A program made the translations under genes and the position numbers. 64,000 nucleotides of DNA from Henriciella sp. AS95 (lineage in GTDB: Bacteria > Pseudomonadota > Alphaproteobacteria > Caulobacterales > Hyphomonadaceae). Where the stretch lies: NCBI RefSeq assembly GCF_038900055.1, contig NZ_JBBMQM010000001.1, positions 124,001-188,000 of the forward strand, given 5' to 3'. Positions 26,605-35,904 of this stretch are shown here, one piece after another; position 1 is the first letter of the stretch; every line of letters starts with the position of its first letter. Under the pieces are notes generated by a model. That model was not told the DNA's origin. It worked only from the letters and a program-made list of their open reading frames with translations, and searched no databases.

Positions 26605-27585
26605 TCACTTGGACCAGTCACCTGCCGGATAGGACAGGAAGACGGACCGTTTCGCCTCCACGCGAGAGCGCGCAAGGCTGTCCAGGATAAGCCCGCACAC
26701 AGCCGTCACCGTCGCAACCAGAACCAGACCAACTGAAAGGATAGCGGTCGGCACGCGTGGAACCAGCCCGGTTTCGAGATAGGTGAACACAAGCGGCACA
26801 GATAGCCCCACCGCCAGCAAGGTCAGCACCAGGCCAATCATGCCGAAAAAGGCCGCTGGGCGGGTTTCCTTGGCCAGCATGAGAAACATGCCCAGAATAC
26901 GAAAACCATCGCGGAAGGTTCGCAGTTTTGAGTCCGAATCCTCAGGCCGAATCCCATAAGGCGTCGGGCGCTCGAGAGTTGGTATCCCAAGCTGGCAGGA
27001 ATGGACCGACATTTCGGTCTCGATTTCAAACCCTCCCGAGACAGCGGGAAAGGATTTGGCGAAGCGCCGCGAGAAAACGCGATAGCCTGAAAAGATGTCT
27101 GTAAACTGTCGCCCGAACATCGCGCTGAAGAGGGAGTTGAAAATCTTGTTTCCAAAGGCATGCCCCCCGCGTCCGGCATCCTTTGTGACATCAGCACGTG
27201 TGCCAACGACCATATCGACATGGTTGCGCTTCATCAGCTCGATCAGCGTTGGTGCAAGTGAGGCGTCATATGTGCCGTCGCCATCGGCCATGACGTAGAT
27301 GTCAGCCTCAACGTCGGCAAACATTCTGCGCACGACATGGCCTTTTCCCTGCCGCATCTCGGTGCGGACGATGGCCCCTGCCCGCCGCGCAATATCGGCT
27401 GTGCCGTCGGTGGAATTATTGTCGAAGACATAGATCGCAGCGCTCGGAAGCGCGCGCCGAAAGTTCTCGATGACGGATGCGATCGTGGCGGCTTCATTGT
27501 GGCATGGCAGGACGACGGCAATCCGGGTCTCGGCCACGTCGCTCTGCTGCCCAGAATTAATTGCACCGAGGGACAAGCTACTCAT
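26605..27585 (-). CDS. Family 2 glycosyltransferase (dolichyl/undecaprenyl-phosphate sugar synthase-like)
   Basis: A 326-residue membrane-bound GT2 enzyme. The catalytic GT-A domain is residues about 20-230: VVLPCHNEAATIASVIENF, IYVFDNNSTDGTADIARRAG, RQGKGHVVRRMF and the DxD-type YVMADGDGTYDA. Two C-terminal TM helices follow (FFGMIGLVLTLLAVGLSVPL and AILSVGLVLVATVTAVCGLI). This layout is that of DPG/GtrB/ArnC-like enzymes that load a sugar onto a polyprenyl phosphate for later transfer outside the membrane. It is divergent from a large GT-C-like membrane protein 66 bases away, a plausible acceptor-side partner. Confidence 0.88.
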   Translation of the reverse strand: MSSLSLGAINSGQQSDVAETRIAVVLPCHNEAATIASVIENFRRALPSAAIYVFDNNSTDGTADIARRAGAIVRTEMRQGKGHVVRRMFADVEADIYVMADGDGTYDASLAPTLIELMKRNHVDMVVGTRADVTKDAGRGGHAFGNKIFNSLFSAMFGRQFTDIFSGYRVFSRRFAKSFPAVSGGFEIETEMSVHSCQLGIPTLERPTPYGIRPEDSDSKLRTFRDGFRILGMFLMLAKETRPAAFFGMIGLVLTLLAVGLSVPLVFTYLETGLVPRVPTAILSVGLVLVATVTAVCGLILDSLARSRVEAKRSVFLSYPAGDWSK

Positions 27586-27651
27586 CCAGTCAGCCTTTCA
27601 GTAACCACATTCTGGCCATAACAGGGTCTGGTGAACGACGAGTTACGAACG

Positions 27652-29457
27652 ATGAGCTTTCAGAGGAATGCAGGAGCGGTGACGGCGCCGCATGCGCAGA
27701 CGCCCGTGTGGCCTCTGTTTGCTTTCGGCTGTGTTGCCATCCTGCGGACCTTGCTGAATGCAGGACCCGCCTTTGGCGGCGACTTGCTGGGCCCCGACGA
27801 CATGATGCGCATGCAGCAAGTGCGCGACCTCATTACCGGGCAGAACGGCTGGTACGATGTAAATCAGGTCCGCCTGCTCACGCCAGAAGGCGGCGCCATG
27901 CACTGGTCACGTCTGCCTGACCTTTTCCTGGCCGGCACTGTATGGATGCTGCAGCCCCTGTTCGGCCGGGAGATGGCGGAAGGTATTGCGGTGACGGCGT
28001 GGCCGGCCTTTCTGCTCGCCTGGGCGTTCACCGCCATTACGGTCTGCCTGCGCCGCCTGAATGCGCCCCTCAGCGGCCAGATCGCCGCGCTCTTCTTCTT
28101 TTTGACGTCGTATTCAGCCGCCAACTTCATGCCCGGGCGGGTCGATCATCATGGCCTGGGACTCGTGCTGACGCTGACGGCCCTGGCCTGTCTGCTCTCA
28201 CCGAAGATGACCATCCGTTCCGGCCTTGTCGCGGGCGTCTGCGTCGCGGCGATGCTGACCGTTGCCATCGAGAACCTTCCTGCTGCCATGCTGACCATTG
28301 CGGGGTTCGCCATGGCGTGGATCATCCGGGGCGAACCGGAAGCTCCGCGGCTGCGCGCCTTCGGGGCGACGCTGATTATTGCCGGCCTCATTACGTACAT
28401 CTTCGATGCGCCCGGCGTCGGCGGGGTCCGCAATATCTGCGATGCATTCGGCCAGTCGCACTTCGTCGCCTTGCTGGTCGCTGGCACTGGCCTCTCGGCC
28501 ATCGGAACCGCCATGCCGCGCACGCCAGACTGGAAGATGCGCATCGCGGCCATGGCGATCGCCGGAGCGGTCACGTCTATCAGCTTCGTGGTCATCAATC
28601 CTAGCTGTGTTGGCGATCCCTATACACGCCTCTCGGGCGATGTTCAGGCGGGCTGGCTGAGCGTGGTTTCGGAAGCGCGCAGTCTGCCGACGGTTTTATC
28701 CTCCGACCGGGCGAACGGTGCCTATTATTACGGTTTCGGCCTTGCTGGCCTCGTTGCGGCGGCGATAGCCGTCTACACATCCAGGAAGGGCGAACGGTTT
28801 TCGCGGGTGAGTCTGCTGGTGCTTTGTGCGGTCGGTTTCCTGCTGTCTGCATGGCAGGTTCGCGGGACAACACTGGCGCATGCCGGCGCATCAATTGCGG
28901 CTGGTTGGCTCTTCGGCGTGCTTTTCTCCACCTGGCTCACCAAGCGCGGCGCCATGCCGGCGCTCGCCCTCTTTGTCGGGGCTCTCATTCTGTCGCCAGC
29001 GATCTGGAAGTCGCCGACCTATCTATTCAGCAAGCCAGACTCAGACAGTGAGGCCGCAATCGACTGTAAATCCGGCGAAGCCTTCCAGGCGATCGCCGCA
29101 GCGCCTCGCATGATCGTGTTCACGCCCATCGATCTCGGTGCGCCGCTCATCTATCACACGCGCCATTATGCCAGCGCGGCGCCGTACCACCGCAACCCGT
29201 CATCCATAGAGATGACCATGTCAGTGTTCGGCGGATCGACCGATACCGCCCGCCGGAAGATATCCATGACAGGCGCGACGCACCTGTTGTACTGCCCCGG
29301 GCTCGGGGAGCTCGAAACCTATGCCGCCCGGTCTCCGGACGGGTTCGCGGCGGATATTGAGAATGGAAACCTGCCCGATTGGCTGGTGCCGCTGACGGCT
29401 CCGGTGAACGGCGAAAGTGGACCGATCATTTACACCATCCTCTTCGAGCAGAATTGA
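27652..29457 (+). CDS. GT-C-fold-like polytopic membrane protein (putative glycosyltransferase)
   Basis: A roughly 601-residue integral membrane protein with about 10-12 TM helices and a periplasmic C-terminal domain (from about residue 470). GPDDMMRMQQVRDL in the first periplasmic loop provides the acidic pair typical of GT-C transferases; QVRLLTPEGGAMHWSRLPDL and MPGRVDHHGLGLVLTL follow. I recognise this pattern from alphaproteobacterial STT3/PMT-like membrane proteins without a proven substrate. Start at ATG 27652 was preferred to a GTG at 27631. The divergent GT2 gene could supply the polyprenyl-linked sugar. Confidence 0.72.
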   Translation: MSFQRNAGAVTAPHAQTPVWPLFAFGCVAILRTLLNAGPAFGGDLLGPDDMMRMQQVRDLITGQNGWYDVNQVRLLTPEGGAMHWSRLPDLFLAGTVWMLQPLFGREMAEGIAVTAWPAFLLAWAFTAITVCLRRLNAPLSGQIAALFFFLTSYSAANFMPGRVDHHGLGLVLTLTALACLLSPKMTIRSGLVAGVCVAAMLTVAIENLPAAMLTIAGFAMAWIIRGEPEAPRLRAFGATLIIAGLITYIFDAPGVGGVRNICDAFGQSHFVALLVAGTGLSAIGTAMPRTPDWKMRIAAMAIAGAVTSISFVVINPSCVGDPYTRLSGDVQAGWLSVVSEARSLPTVLSSDRANGAYYYGFGLAGLVAAAIAVYTSRKGERFSRVSLLVLCAVGFLLSAWQVRGTTLAHAGASIAAGWLFGVLFSTWLTKRGAMPALALFVGALILSPAIWKSPTYLFSKPDSDSEAAIDCKSGEAFQAIAAAPRMIVFTPIDLGAPLIYHTRHYASAAPYHRNPSSIEMTMSVFGGSTDTARRKISMTGATHLLYCPGLGELETYAARSPDGFAADIENGNLPDWLVPLTAPVNGESGPIIYTILFEQN

Positions 29458-29487
29458 CGAGCGAGCCGCTTTGCGGCAACGGAGGGC

Positions 29488-30939
29488 ATGTCAAAACTGG
29501 ATACTCCCGAAAAAGTCGTTGATGCGCTGGAAACGCTGTACAGCAATGCTGTCGAGGCGTTGACCAATAGCCTTGAACTCTACCTCGAAGACGGCACGCC
29601 GCCGACACTGGAAACGCGCACGGCGCGAACCTTCTGTTACCCGGCGCTGATCATCCGGTACGATCCGGAAGGTCCGCCCCCTCCGATCTCCAGAGCTTTC
29701 GGCAAGATGTCAGAGCCAGGAACCTATATTTCCACAATTACCAGGCCCGATTATTTCCGCGCCTATCTGGTCGAACAGCTCGCGCCGCTCATGCGCGATT
29801 ACCCGGTTGAGGTTGAAGTTCGCCCTTCGGGTTCGGAAATTCCTTATGCCTATGTCTGGGATCAGGCCGAGGCCAAAGGGCTGGACGAGGTCAGCCCGGC
29901 TGAACTTGCAAAATGGTTCCCCGCGCCGTCGCTCAGCGCGATTGGCGACGAGATCGCCGATGGCGAACTATACGAGCCGGGCGCCAATCGCCCGCTTTCG
30001 CTGTTCGACGCGCCGCGCACGGACTTCTCATTGAAGCGGCTTGCTCACTATACCGGCACGCCTATCGACCACATGCAGCGCTATGTGCTGTTCACCAACT
30101 ACCATCGATATGTCGATGCGTTTTGTGACTGGGGCGTTGAGCAGCTTCGCAAGGGTGGCCGCTATACCGGGCTGTCCGTCGCGGGTGGATTGCTCGTGGA
30201 CGGCGACACATCAAATGCCAAAGCGGCCATCGATGCAGCCCCGTGGCGGCGCTTCCAGATGCCCGCCTATCACCTGATGGCGGAGAACCGCACTGGCATC
30301 ACACTGGTCAATATCGGTGTCGGCCCGTCCAATGCCAAGACGATCACCGACCACCTCGCCGTGCTGCGTCCCGAATGCTGGCTGATGGTCGGCCATTGCG
30401 GCGGCCTGCGTCACTCCCAGCAGATTGGTGATTATGTGCTGGCCCACGCTTATCTGCGCGATGATCATGTTCTGGACGCCGTCCTGCCACCTGACATTCC
30501 TGTCCCGCCCATTGCCGAAGTACAGATTGCGCTTCAGCAGGCTGCGGCTGACGTGACGGGCGAAGAAGGCGACGCGCTCAAGAAGCGCCTTCGCACCGGC
30601 ACGGTGGTCACGACGGATGATCGCAATTGGGAGCTGCGCTTCCGCGAGACGGCGAAACGCTTCAACCAGTCCCGCGCAATCGGCATCGATATGGAGAGCG
30701 CAACGATCGCGGCCAATGGGTACCGGTTGCGGGTGCCATATGGTGTGCTGCTTTGCGTGTCAGACAAGCCGCTTCACGGCGAGATCAAGCTGCCCGGCGC
30801 GGCCAATCGCTTCTATGAGCGGGCCATTGGCGAGCACATCCGCATCGGCATCGAGACGCTGGAACGGCTGGCCCGCGACGGCGGCGCAGCGCTGCATTCC
30901 CGCAAACTACGGGCGTTCGACGAGCCGCCTTTCCGCTAG
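29488..30939 (+). CDS. amn: AMP nucleosidase
   Basis: Amn hydrolyses AMP to adenine and ribose 5-phosphate, helping to control the adenylate pool. The 483-residue length fits the E. coli enzyme (484). The N-terminal domain (residues 1-170) has TFCYPALIIRYDPEGPPPPI and TRPDYFRAYLVEQL. The C-terminal nucleosidase domain has MPAYHLMAENRTGITLVNIG, VGPSNAKTITDHLAVLRPE, MVGHCGGLRHSQQIGDYVLA, IDMESATIAANGYRLRVPYG and VSDKPLHGEIKLPG. GAGGG precedes the ATG. It follows the GT-C-like gene by 30 bases without obvious functional link. Confidence 0.94.
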   Translation: MSKLDTPEKVVDALETLYSNAVEALTNSLELYLEDGTPPTLETRTARTFCYPALIIRYDPEGPPPPISRAFGKMSEPGTYISTITRPDYFRAYLVEQLAPLMRDYPVEVEVRPSGSEIPYAYVWDQAEAKGLDEVSPAELAKWFPAPSLSAIGDEIADGELYEPGANRPLSLFDAPRTDFSLKRLAHYTGTPIDHMQRYVLFTNYHRYVDAFCDWGVEQLRKGGRYTGLSVAGGLLVDGDTSNAKAAIDAAPWRRFQMPAYHLMAENRTGITLVNIGVGPSNAKTITDHLAVLRPECWLMVGHCGGLRHSQQIGDYVLAHAYLRDDHVLDAVLPPDIPVPPIAEVQIALQQAAADVTGEEGDALKKRLRTGTVVTTDDRNWELRFRETAKRFNQSRAIGIDMESATIAANGYRLRVPYGVLLCVSDKPLHGEIKLPGAANRFYERAIGEHIRIGIETLERLARDGGAALHSRKLRAFDEPPFR

Positions 30940-31043
30940 ATTCGAATGTCCACAATCGGCGTTTCATCCTGAAAAGTTCGCCCCGGGCGAGCCTGGAGGC
31001 GGTTTTTGTGTTACCAAACTTCCGATTCAACGGGGGACAACAT

Positions 31044-32303
31044 GTGGCCATTCGAATTTTCATAAGTGTCGGCGCGGCTCTATTGTTCGCTATGTTTTTG
31101 GCAAGCGCAAATGCCCAAACGGTAGAGTTCAATTCTGACCGGCTGGGCAAGGATTTTGATCGGGTCACGCTGCACGTTGACGACTACAAGCTCTGCCAGC
31201 GGATTTGCAGCGATACCGAACAGTGCAAGGCCTGGACGTATACACCCGCCGGTTTCAACCAGTATGAAACGCCTCAGTGCTGGCTGAAGGATGGAATCTC
31301 CCGCGGGTTTGAACGCGAAAGCGCCGTCTCGGGCACGTTCCCGGACCGCGTCGCGCCCGATGAGGAGGTCGGCGAACGTCCCCCCTCAGACGCCGCCGCA
31401 GCGGCCTGGGAAGCCTGCAAGGACGAGAAATTCGGTAAGCATGATTATAGCGATTTGTGTCTTGTAAACAAAGCGGTAGAAGAGTTCGATGCAAGCTTCT
31501 GCGATGCTCATCAAGGCCCGCTAAGGGACAGCTGCAAAGACTCTGTCGCGTGGAGCGTCAAGAACAAATGCAATGAATTGCAGGACGCCGACAAGAAGGA
31601 CCTGTGCCTGCGAGCCGTGTTTGTCGAGTTTCCGAGCAACACTGTCTGCATGGATGAAGAAAACCTCGGAGGCCTGGAGCTGGAGTGTCATCTTTCTCTC
31701 GCACATGAGACCGGTGACCGGTCTGCGTTCCTGAGCAAAATCCGAAATATGGAGACCGAAGACAGGGACGTCTGGATTGCAGCCCTTGCGGCAATGGAAC
31801 TGGACTATGACCTGCTTGAACTGATCGAAGACAACCGGACACATGACCAGCTGCTTACGATGATCTCTGCTAACCGGATTGGCGCTGGCAGGCATGTCGA
31901 ACCGGGCGTATGCGCGGCTGTAGTGGGCGGTTACACCGACGCGGATGGCGGCCTGAATGCAAGTAGTTGGGCTGACTTGTGCGTCCAGACCGTGGCGATG
32001 GCACGTGTGGTGGCCGACTGGGCAGACGGGCGGAGTATCCAGGAAGTTCTGGAGCTACAAGAGCAGATGGAGGACTATTTCGAGTCCGGCGACCCAGCAG
32101 GCGATTTCTCAGATTTTCCGATGGGGCTTGGCCAGGCCATGCGCGACGAGATTGCGATCGCCCGGTCAGATTTGCGGGTTGCGGCTGTCACGCAATCGGG
32201 ATCGACGAATGCGGAGGCTCCGCTGGGCCCGGTACTCGATCTTGATTTCGATAATGTTGAAGACATTCCCAGCACCAGCAATTGCGTCTTCGGCACCTGC
32301 TGA
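31044..32303 (+). CDS. Exported PAN/Apple-domain protein of unknown function
   Basis: A 419-residue protein with signal peptide AIRIFISVGAALLFAMFLAS ending ANA-Q near residue 26. Residues about 30-95 form a PAN/Apple domain: LHVDDYKLCQRICSDTEQCK, AWTYTPAG and CWLKD, whose paired cysteines fit the fold. PAN domains bind protein or carbohydrate. The rest is Cys-containing and helical (CKDEKFGKHDYSDLCLVNKA, DLCLRAVFVEF, ending CVFGTC) with no family I recognise. I chose the GTG at 31044 because GGGGGACAAC stands before it; an ATG overlapping it at 31042 is out of frame. Confidence 0.72.
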   Translation: MAIRIFISVGAALLFAMFLASANAQTVEFNSDRLGKDFDRVTLHVDDYKLCQRICSDTEQCKAWTYTPAGFNQYETPQCWLKDGISRGFERESAVSGTFPDRVAPDEEVGERPPSDAAAAAWEACKDEKFGKHDYSDLCLVNKAVEEFDASFCDAHQGPLRDSCKDSVAWSVKNKCNELQDADKKDLCLRAVFVEFPSNTVCMDEENLGGLELECHLSLAHETGDRSAFLSKIRNMETEDRDVWIAALAAMELDYDLLELIEDNRTHDQLLTMISANRIGAGRHVEPGVCAAVVGGYTDADGGLNASSWADLCVQTVAMARVVADWADGRSIQEVLELQEQMEDYFESGDPAGDFSDFPMGLGQAMRDEIAIARSDLRVAAVTQSGSTNAEAPLGPVLDLDFDNVEDIPSTSNCVFGTC

Positions 32304-32397
32304 GCCTGAGCCACCTTTCCGTTAGGGTGCCGGTGGACCTTGCCCTTCAAACGCCCTAGCTCATGGCGCAATCGGCAAGCAGAAGGCAGTGACACTT

Positions 32398-33180
32398 ATG
32401 GACGACCGGGTGAAGCCATTTGAAGGCGTACGTAATTTTCGCGATTTCGGCGGATATGAAGGCCTAGACGGTGCACGCATCAAAAGCGGAAAGCTCTACC
32501 GGTCGGGCCATTTCGGTGAAGCCACGGATCAGGATCTGACCGGCATCGAGCTGCTGAACATCAAGGTTCAGGCGGACCTTCGCCGTCCGGACGAGCGCGA
32601 ACGTCATGGCGACAAATGGCCGGTCAAAGGCGTTGCGAAGCTGTTTTCCGACCATGGCCGCGAAACAGAAGCGCCGCACGTCAACTTCCTCAAGCAGGTT
32701 GCGGTCGATGCAGAAGCCTCAAAAGGCTGGATGCGCGCCTATTATACCGAAGCGCCGTACCGCCAGTCTCTGGTCCCAACCTACAGTGCATGGTTTGAGC
32801 GCCTGGAGACCCTTCCGGAGGACGAGGCCGGGCTGGTCAACTGTGCGGCCGGCAAGGACCGGACGGGTATTCTCTGCGCGTTGACCCACCACCTGCTCGG
32901 CGTGTCGATGGACGACATTTTTACCGACTACGAGCTGACCAATACAGCCGCCCGGGCCGATGAGCGCCTGCCTGAAGCGACCGAGTATTTCAACTCCATG
33001 CTGGGCAAGAGTTATGATGGCGAGGTCTATAAGCCCTTCCTCGGTGTCGAGCGCCAATTCCTGGAGGCCGCTTTGGCGTCAATCCAGTCCGAGTCAGGAT
33101 CGCTCGACACCTACCTGGAAGACACGCTGGGCGTCGGGCCGGGGCGCCGCGAGGCGATCAGGAGTAAACTGCTCGTCTGA
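32398..33180 (+). CDS. Tyrosine-protein phosphatase (Y_phosphatase3 family)
   Basis: A 260-residue cytoplasmic phosphatase. The N-terminal NFRDFGGYEG and YRSGHFGEA are hallmarks of the family, as is ADLRRPDERERHG. The catalytic CX5R loop is Cys149-AAGKD-Arg155 followed by TG, where the Lys in the loop resembles phosphoinositide-active members such as MptpB. Substrates may be phosphotyrosine proteins or lipids; sequence cannot decide. Start at ATG 32398 with AGAAGG upstream; a GTG at 32389 is too close to that site. Confidence 0.88.
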   Translation: MDDRVKPFEGVRNFRDFGGYEGLDGARIKSGKLYRSGHFGEATDQDLTGIELLNIKVQADLRRPDERERHGDKWPVKGVAKLFSDHGRETEAPHVNFLKQVAVDAEASKGWMRAYYTEAPYRQSLVPTYSAWFERLETLPEDEAGLVNCAAGKDRTGILCALTHHLLGVSMDDIFTDYELTNTAARADERLPEATEYFNSMLGKSYDGEVYKPFLGVERQFLEAALASIQSESGSLDTYLEDTLGVGPGRREAIRSKLLV

Positions 33181-33243
33181 TCCAACACCGGTGGCAGCAT
33201 GACGTTAGGGCAATACAGCGAAGCTCTTTCCCTTCGAACATTT

Positions 33244-33278
33244 TTGTTGGACGCTTGTTGACGCGAAGCGTCCAACAA
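33244..33278. other. 13-bp perfect hairpin ahead of the MFS gene
   Basis: TTGTTGGACGCTT (33244-33256) and AAGCGTCCAACAA (33266-33278) form a perfect 13-bp stem with a 9-base loop. It ends 22 bases before the MFS start and just before its ribosome-binding site. Neither strand has a T-run after the stem, so it is not an ordinary terminator. It could be an operator dyad or a 5'-leader structure. Confidence 0.55.
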
Positions 33279-33300
33279 GAGCGCCGCAGGGAGAAAACGT

Positions 33301-34782
33301 ATGAGCGATGCCACCCCAGCGCCAGCCGAACCCATTGTCGAACCGAGAATCGACCTTGGCGGCGCGCTAGATCGACGAGGCTTTGCCTGGGCCGTTTTCG
33401 AATGGGCTCGCAATCCATACTACATCCTGATCGTCATTTACGTCTTTCCGGTCTATTTTGGCAGTGTGATCGGCGCGGATTTGCTGGCGAGCGGCGCCCT
33501 TGATGGTCTCGCCCCGGAGGCAGCCCAGAAAGCTGCCAATGCGAAGGGACAGGCGACCATCGCCTCGATCGTCAAGATGGCCGGTTTTGTTGCTGCGTTG
33601 ACGGCCCCGTTCCTCGGCGCCGCGCTCGACAAGGGCGGCAGGCGCAAACCGCTTCTGGCCGTTTTCCTCTTCATCATCGTCATCACGTCGTGGTCGCTCT
33701 GGTACGCCAAACCCGACGGTAGCGGTCTCTCCATCCCGCAGACGATGGGGGCGCTGGTCGTTGCCTATGTCGCCTACACCTATTCCGAAGTCACTCATAA
33801 CTCGATGCTGAACGTGAATGGCAGGCGAGCGGCATTGCCAGCGATTTCCGGCCTCGGTCTGGCACTCGGAAATCTGGCTGGCGGGCTGTTGATGCTATTC
33901 ATCGTCGTGGCATTCGCCATGCCAGAGCTCATTCAGTGGCCATTTGCCGAACCGCTTTTCGGCCTCGATGTCGGCGCTGCCGAGCACTATCGTCTGGCCG
34001 GTCCACTGTGCGCTGTGTGGCTGGCCGTCTTTTCGATCCATTTCTTTTTGAGAAGCGAGGATGGCGGCACGCACGGCGCAAGCTGGCCAATGGCAATGAA
34101 GCGCGGGGCGGCGAGCCTTTTCCAGACATTCAGGCGCGCCAGAGAGAACTACAACATTCTCAAATATCTTGGGGCACGCATGCTCTACGCAGATGCGATG
34201 GCCGCGCTCCTGACGCTCGGGGCCGTCTATATCGGCCTGTTCTTGCAGTGGAATCTGGTGGAGCTCTCAGCCTATGCCATTCTGGCTTCGCTGTTTGCCT
34301 TTGTCGGCGGTCTGGTCGGTGGCTGGCTCGATGGACAGGTTGGCCCAAAGCGTGCGCTGATGATTGAGATTACCGGGATGATCGCGACGCTGGTGTTCCA
34401 GCTATCGATCACACAGCAATCCATCTTCTATGGCACCATCCAGAATGTGGCGCTGTGGGACGGGCCGATCTTCAATACGCTGTCCGATCTGGTTTATCTC
34501 TCATCGGCGGCCTTTATCGCAATCACCGCCACGGCAAGCATATCGTCCAGCCGGTCCATGCTTGTCCATCTGGCGCCCGCCGAACGGGTCGGCGAGTTTT
34601 TCGGGCTATACGCGATTGCAGGGACAGTGACCGTATGGCTTGGGCCGCTATTGGTTGAGCTGGTGACGAAGTGGACCGATGATCAGCGGATCGGAATGAC
34701 ACCGATCGGCGCGCTTTTCCTGCTCGGACTCGCCGTGCTGTCCACGGTCAAATCAGGCAAGCATCCGGCGACTGAAACCTGA
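33301..34782 (+). CDS. MFS transporter, UMF1/Atg22-like
   Basis: A 493-residue polytopic inner-membrane protein of the major facilitator superfamily. The N-terminal RRGFAWAVFEWARNPYYILI and YVAYTYSEVTHNSMLNVNG match the UMF1 (Atg22-like) branch as I recall it, and APFLGAALDKGGRRKPLL is the cytoplasmic loop 2-3 basic motif. Eleven or twelve TM helices can be counted, including LGLALGNLAGGLLMLFIVVA and the C-terminal IGALFLLGLAVLSTVKSG. Substrate unknown; eukaryotic relatives export amino acids from vacuoles. GGGAGAAA precedes the ATG. A strong hairpin lies in the upstream region. Confidence 0.85.
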   Translation: MSDATPAPAEPIVEPRIDLGGALDRRGFAWAVFEWARNPYYILIVIYVFPVYFGSVIGADLLASGALDGLAPEAAQKAANAKGQATIASIVKMAGFVAALTAPFLGAALDKGGRRKPLLAVFLFIIVITSWSLWYAKPDGSGLSIPQTMGALVVAYVAYTYSEVTHNSMLNVNGRRAALPAISGLGLALGNLAGGLLMLFIVVAFAMPELIQWPFAEPLFGLDVGAAEHYRLAGPLCAVWLAVFSIHFFLRSEDGGTHGASWPMAMKRGAASLFQTFRRARENYNILKYLGARMLYADAMAALLTLGAVYIGLFLQWNLVELSAYAILASLFAFVGGLVGGWLDGQVGPKRALMIEITGMIATLVFQLSITQQSIFYGTIQNVALWDGPIFNTLSDLVYLSSAAFIAITATASISSSRSMLVHLAPAERVGEFFGLYAIAGTVTVWLGPLLVELVTKWTDDQRIGMTPIGALFLLGLAVLSTVKSGKHPATET

Positions 34783-34795
34783 TCAGGCGACAAGC

Positions 34796-35335
34796 CTAGT
34801 CGCGAACCCGGGCGACATAATCGGCACGACGTGGGCGCAGGTAAAATTCGTCAGACAGCGTTTTCTTTGTCGTGAAGAGGTAGCCGAGCGTCGACTCATA
34901 GTCGTATTCGACTTCAGCAAAGATGACTGAACCACCATCCGGCACGAGGTCTTCTGGGACGACTTTCACATCGTCCTCGCCATAAGCCGTCAAGTTATAC
35001 CCGTCGCTCCAGGCAACTTTCACAGTGCCATCATCATCATAAAGGCTCGAGATGCGCATGCGGGCATCCACGATCGGGTTCGGCTGAAAGATCATCCGTG
35101 TCGCCTGGAAGATGTCATCGAGCTCATCATCATCGATGGTCGAGGCACGCGCGACGAGGTCACCGAGGGACGCGGCGGATGTCGTCACCTTGCGGTCGAG
35201 CACCATCATGAAAGACAGTTCGATACAGGCAAAGTAGATGAGGATCATCAGCGGCGCGATAAGCGCAAATTCGACGGCCGAAATGCCTTTATTGGCGCGG
35301 CGAAACTGGCGGAGGCGGCGGGAAAGATAAGTCAT
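34796..35335 (-). CDS. TadE/TadG-like pseudopilin protein
   Basis: A 179-residue protein whose N-terminus has the TadE-type pattern: a basic stretch (SRRLRQFRRANKGISAVEFA) followed by a TM helix (LIAPLMILIYFACIELSFMM). The G-x-S-A-V-E-F motif before the hydrophobic segment fits prepilin-peptidase processing. The remaining 130 residues are periplasmic (VTTSAASLGDLVARASTIDD, SLYDDDGTVKVAWSDGYNL). It follows its paralogue with a 2-base gap. TadE-like proteins help assemble Flp/Tad adhesive pili, but no other tad gene is within the window. Confidence 0.83.
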   Translation of the reverse strand: MTYLSRRLRQFRRANKGISAVEFALIAPLMILIYFACIELSFMMVLDRKVTTSAASLGDLVARASTIDDDELDDIFQATRMIFQPNPIVDARMRISSLYDDDGTVKVAWSDGYNLTAYGEDDVKVVPEDLVPDGGSVIFAEVEYDYESTLGYLFTTKKTLSDEFYLRPRRADYVARVRD

Positions 35336-35337
35336 GG

Positions 35338-35904
35338 CTAGTTCCCGAAAGGCTCGTTGCGGAAGACAACAGTCGACTGGAGCAGGCGCTTATTGTCCTT
35401 GAGATTGGCCAGTGGCGCGCTCAGGATAGGCGTCATGAGTTCCCACTCATAGAACACACGCACGACGACAATATCGTTCGCGCCGCCCGGGTCAAAATCG
35501 AAGCTGGTCGTATCCAGTTCGCCATCGCCATTGATCGGGCTGGGGCTGCTGGTCGAGGAGAAGCTGTCAAACGTCTTCACATCGATCTGGATCTTGCCCT
35601 CGCACTGAAACATGTCGAAGATTTCGTCGCAGATCACCTTTTCGAAATCGTCACGTTCAAAGTCGGCCGTTTGCTGCAGCTGGCCGGTCCGAATGCCGCG
35701 CGCCGCTTCGTTAATGCCGTGCTCGAGAACAGAAGACATGATGAAGATCACGCAGATTTCGAGAAGGCCGAAGATGAGAAAGAAGAAAGGAACGGCGATC
35801 ATCGCGAACTCAACCGCCGCAACGCCGCGCCTGTCTTCAGCCCAGGACGTCAGCCGACGAAAATAGATCGGCGCTAGCACGCCCGGAAAGAAATGATCTG
35901 ACAT
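35338..35904 (-). CDS. TadE-like pseudopilin protein
   Basis: A 188-residue paralogue of the next gene in the operon. WAEDRRGVAAVEFAMIAVPF is the TadE processing region, followed by FFLIFGLLEICVIFIMSSVL as the TM helix; EHGINEAARGIRTGQLQQ is the conserved segment after the membrane. The rest is periplasmic, with two cysteines (VICDEIFDMFQCEGK). Together they look like the TadE/TadF pair of a Tad pilus system whose ATPase, secretin and prepilin must be elsewhere. Confidence 0.85.
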   Translation of the reverse strand: MSDHFFPGVLAPIYFRRLTSWAEDRRGVAAVEFAMIAVPFFFLIFGLLEICVIFIMSSVLEHGINEAARGIRTGQLQQTADFERDDFEKVICDEIFDMFQCEGKIQIDVKTFDSFSSTSSPSPINGDGELDTTSFDFDPGGANDIVVVRVFYEWELMTPILSAPLANLKDNKRLLQSTVVFRNEPFGN

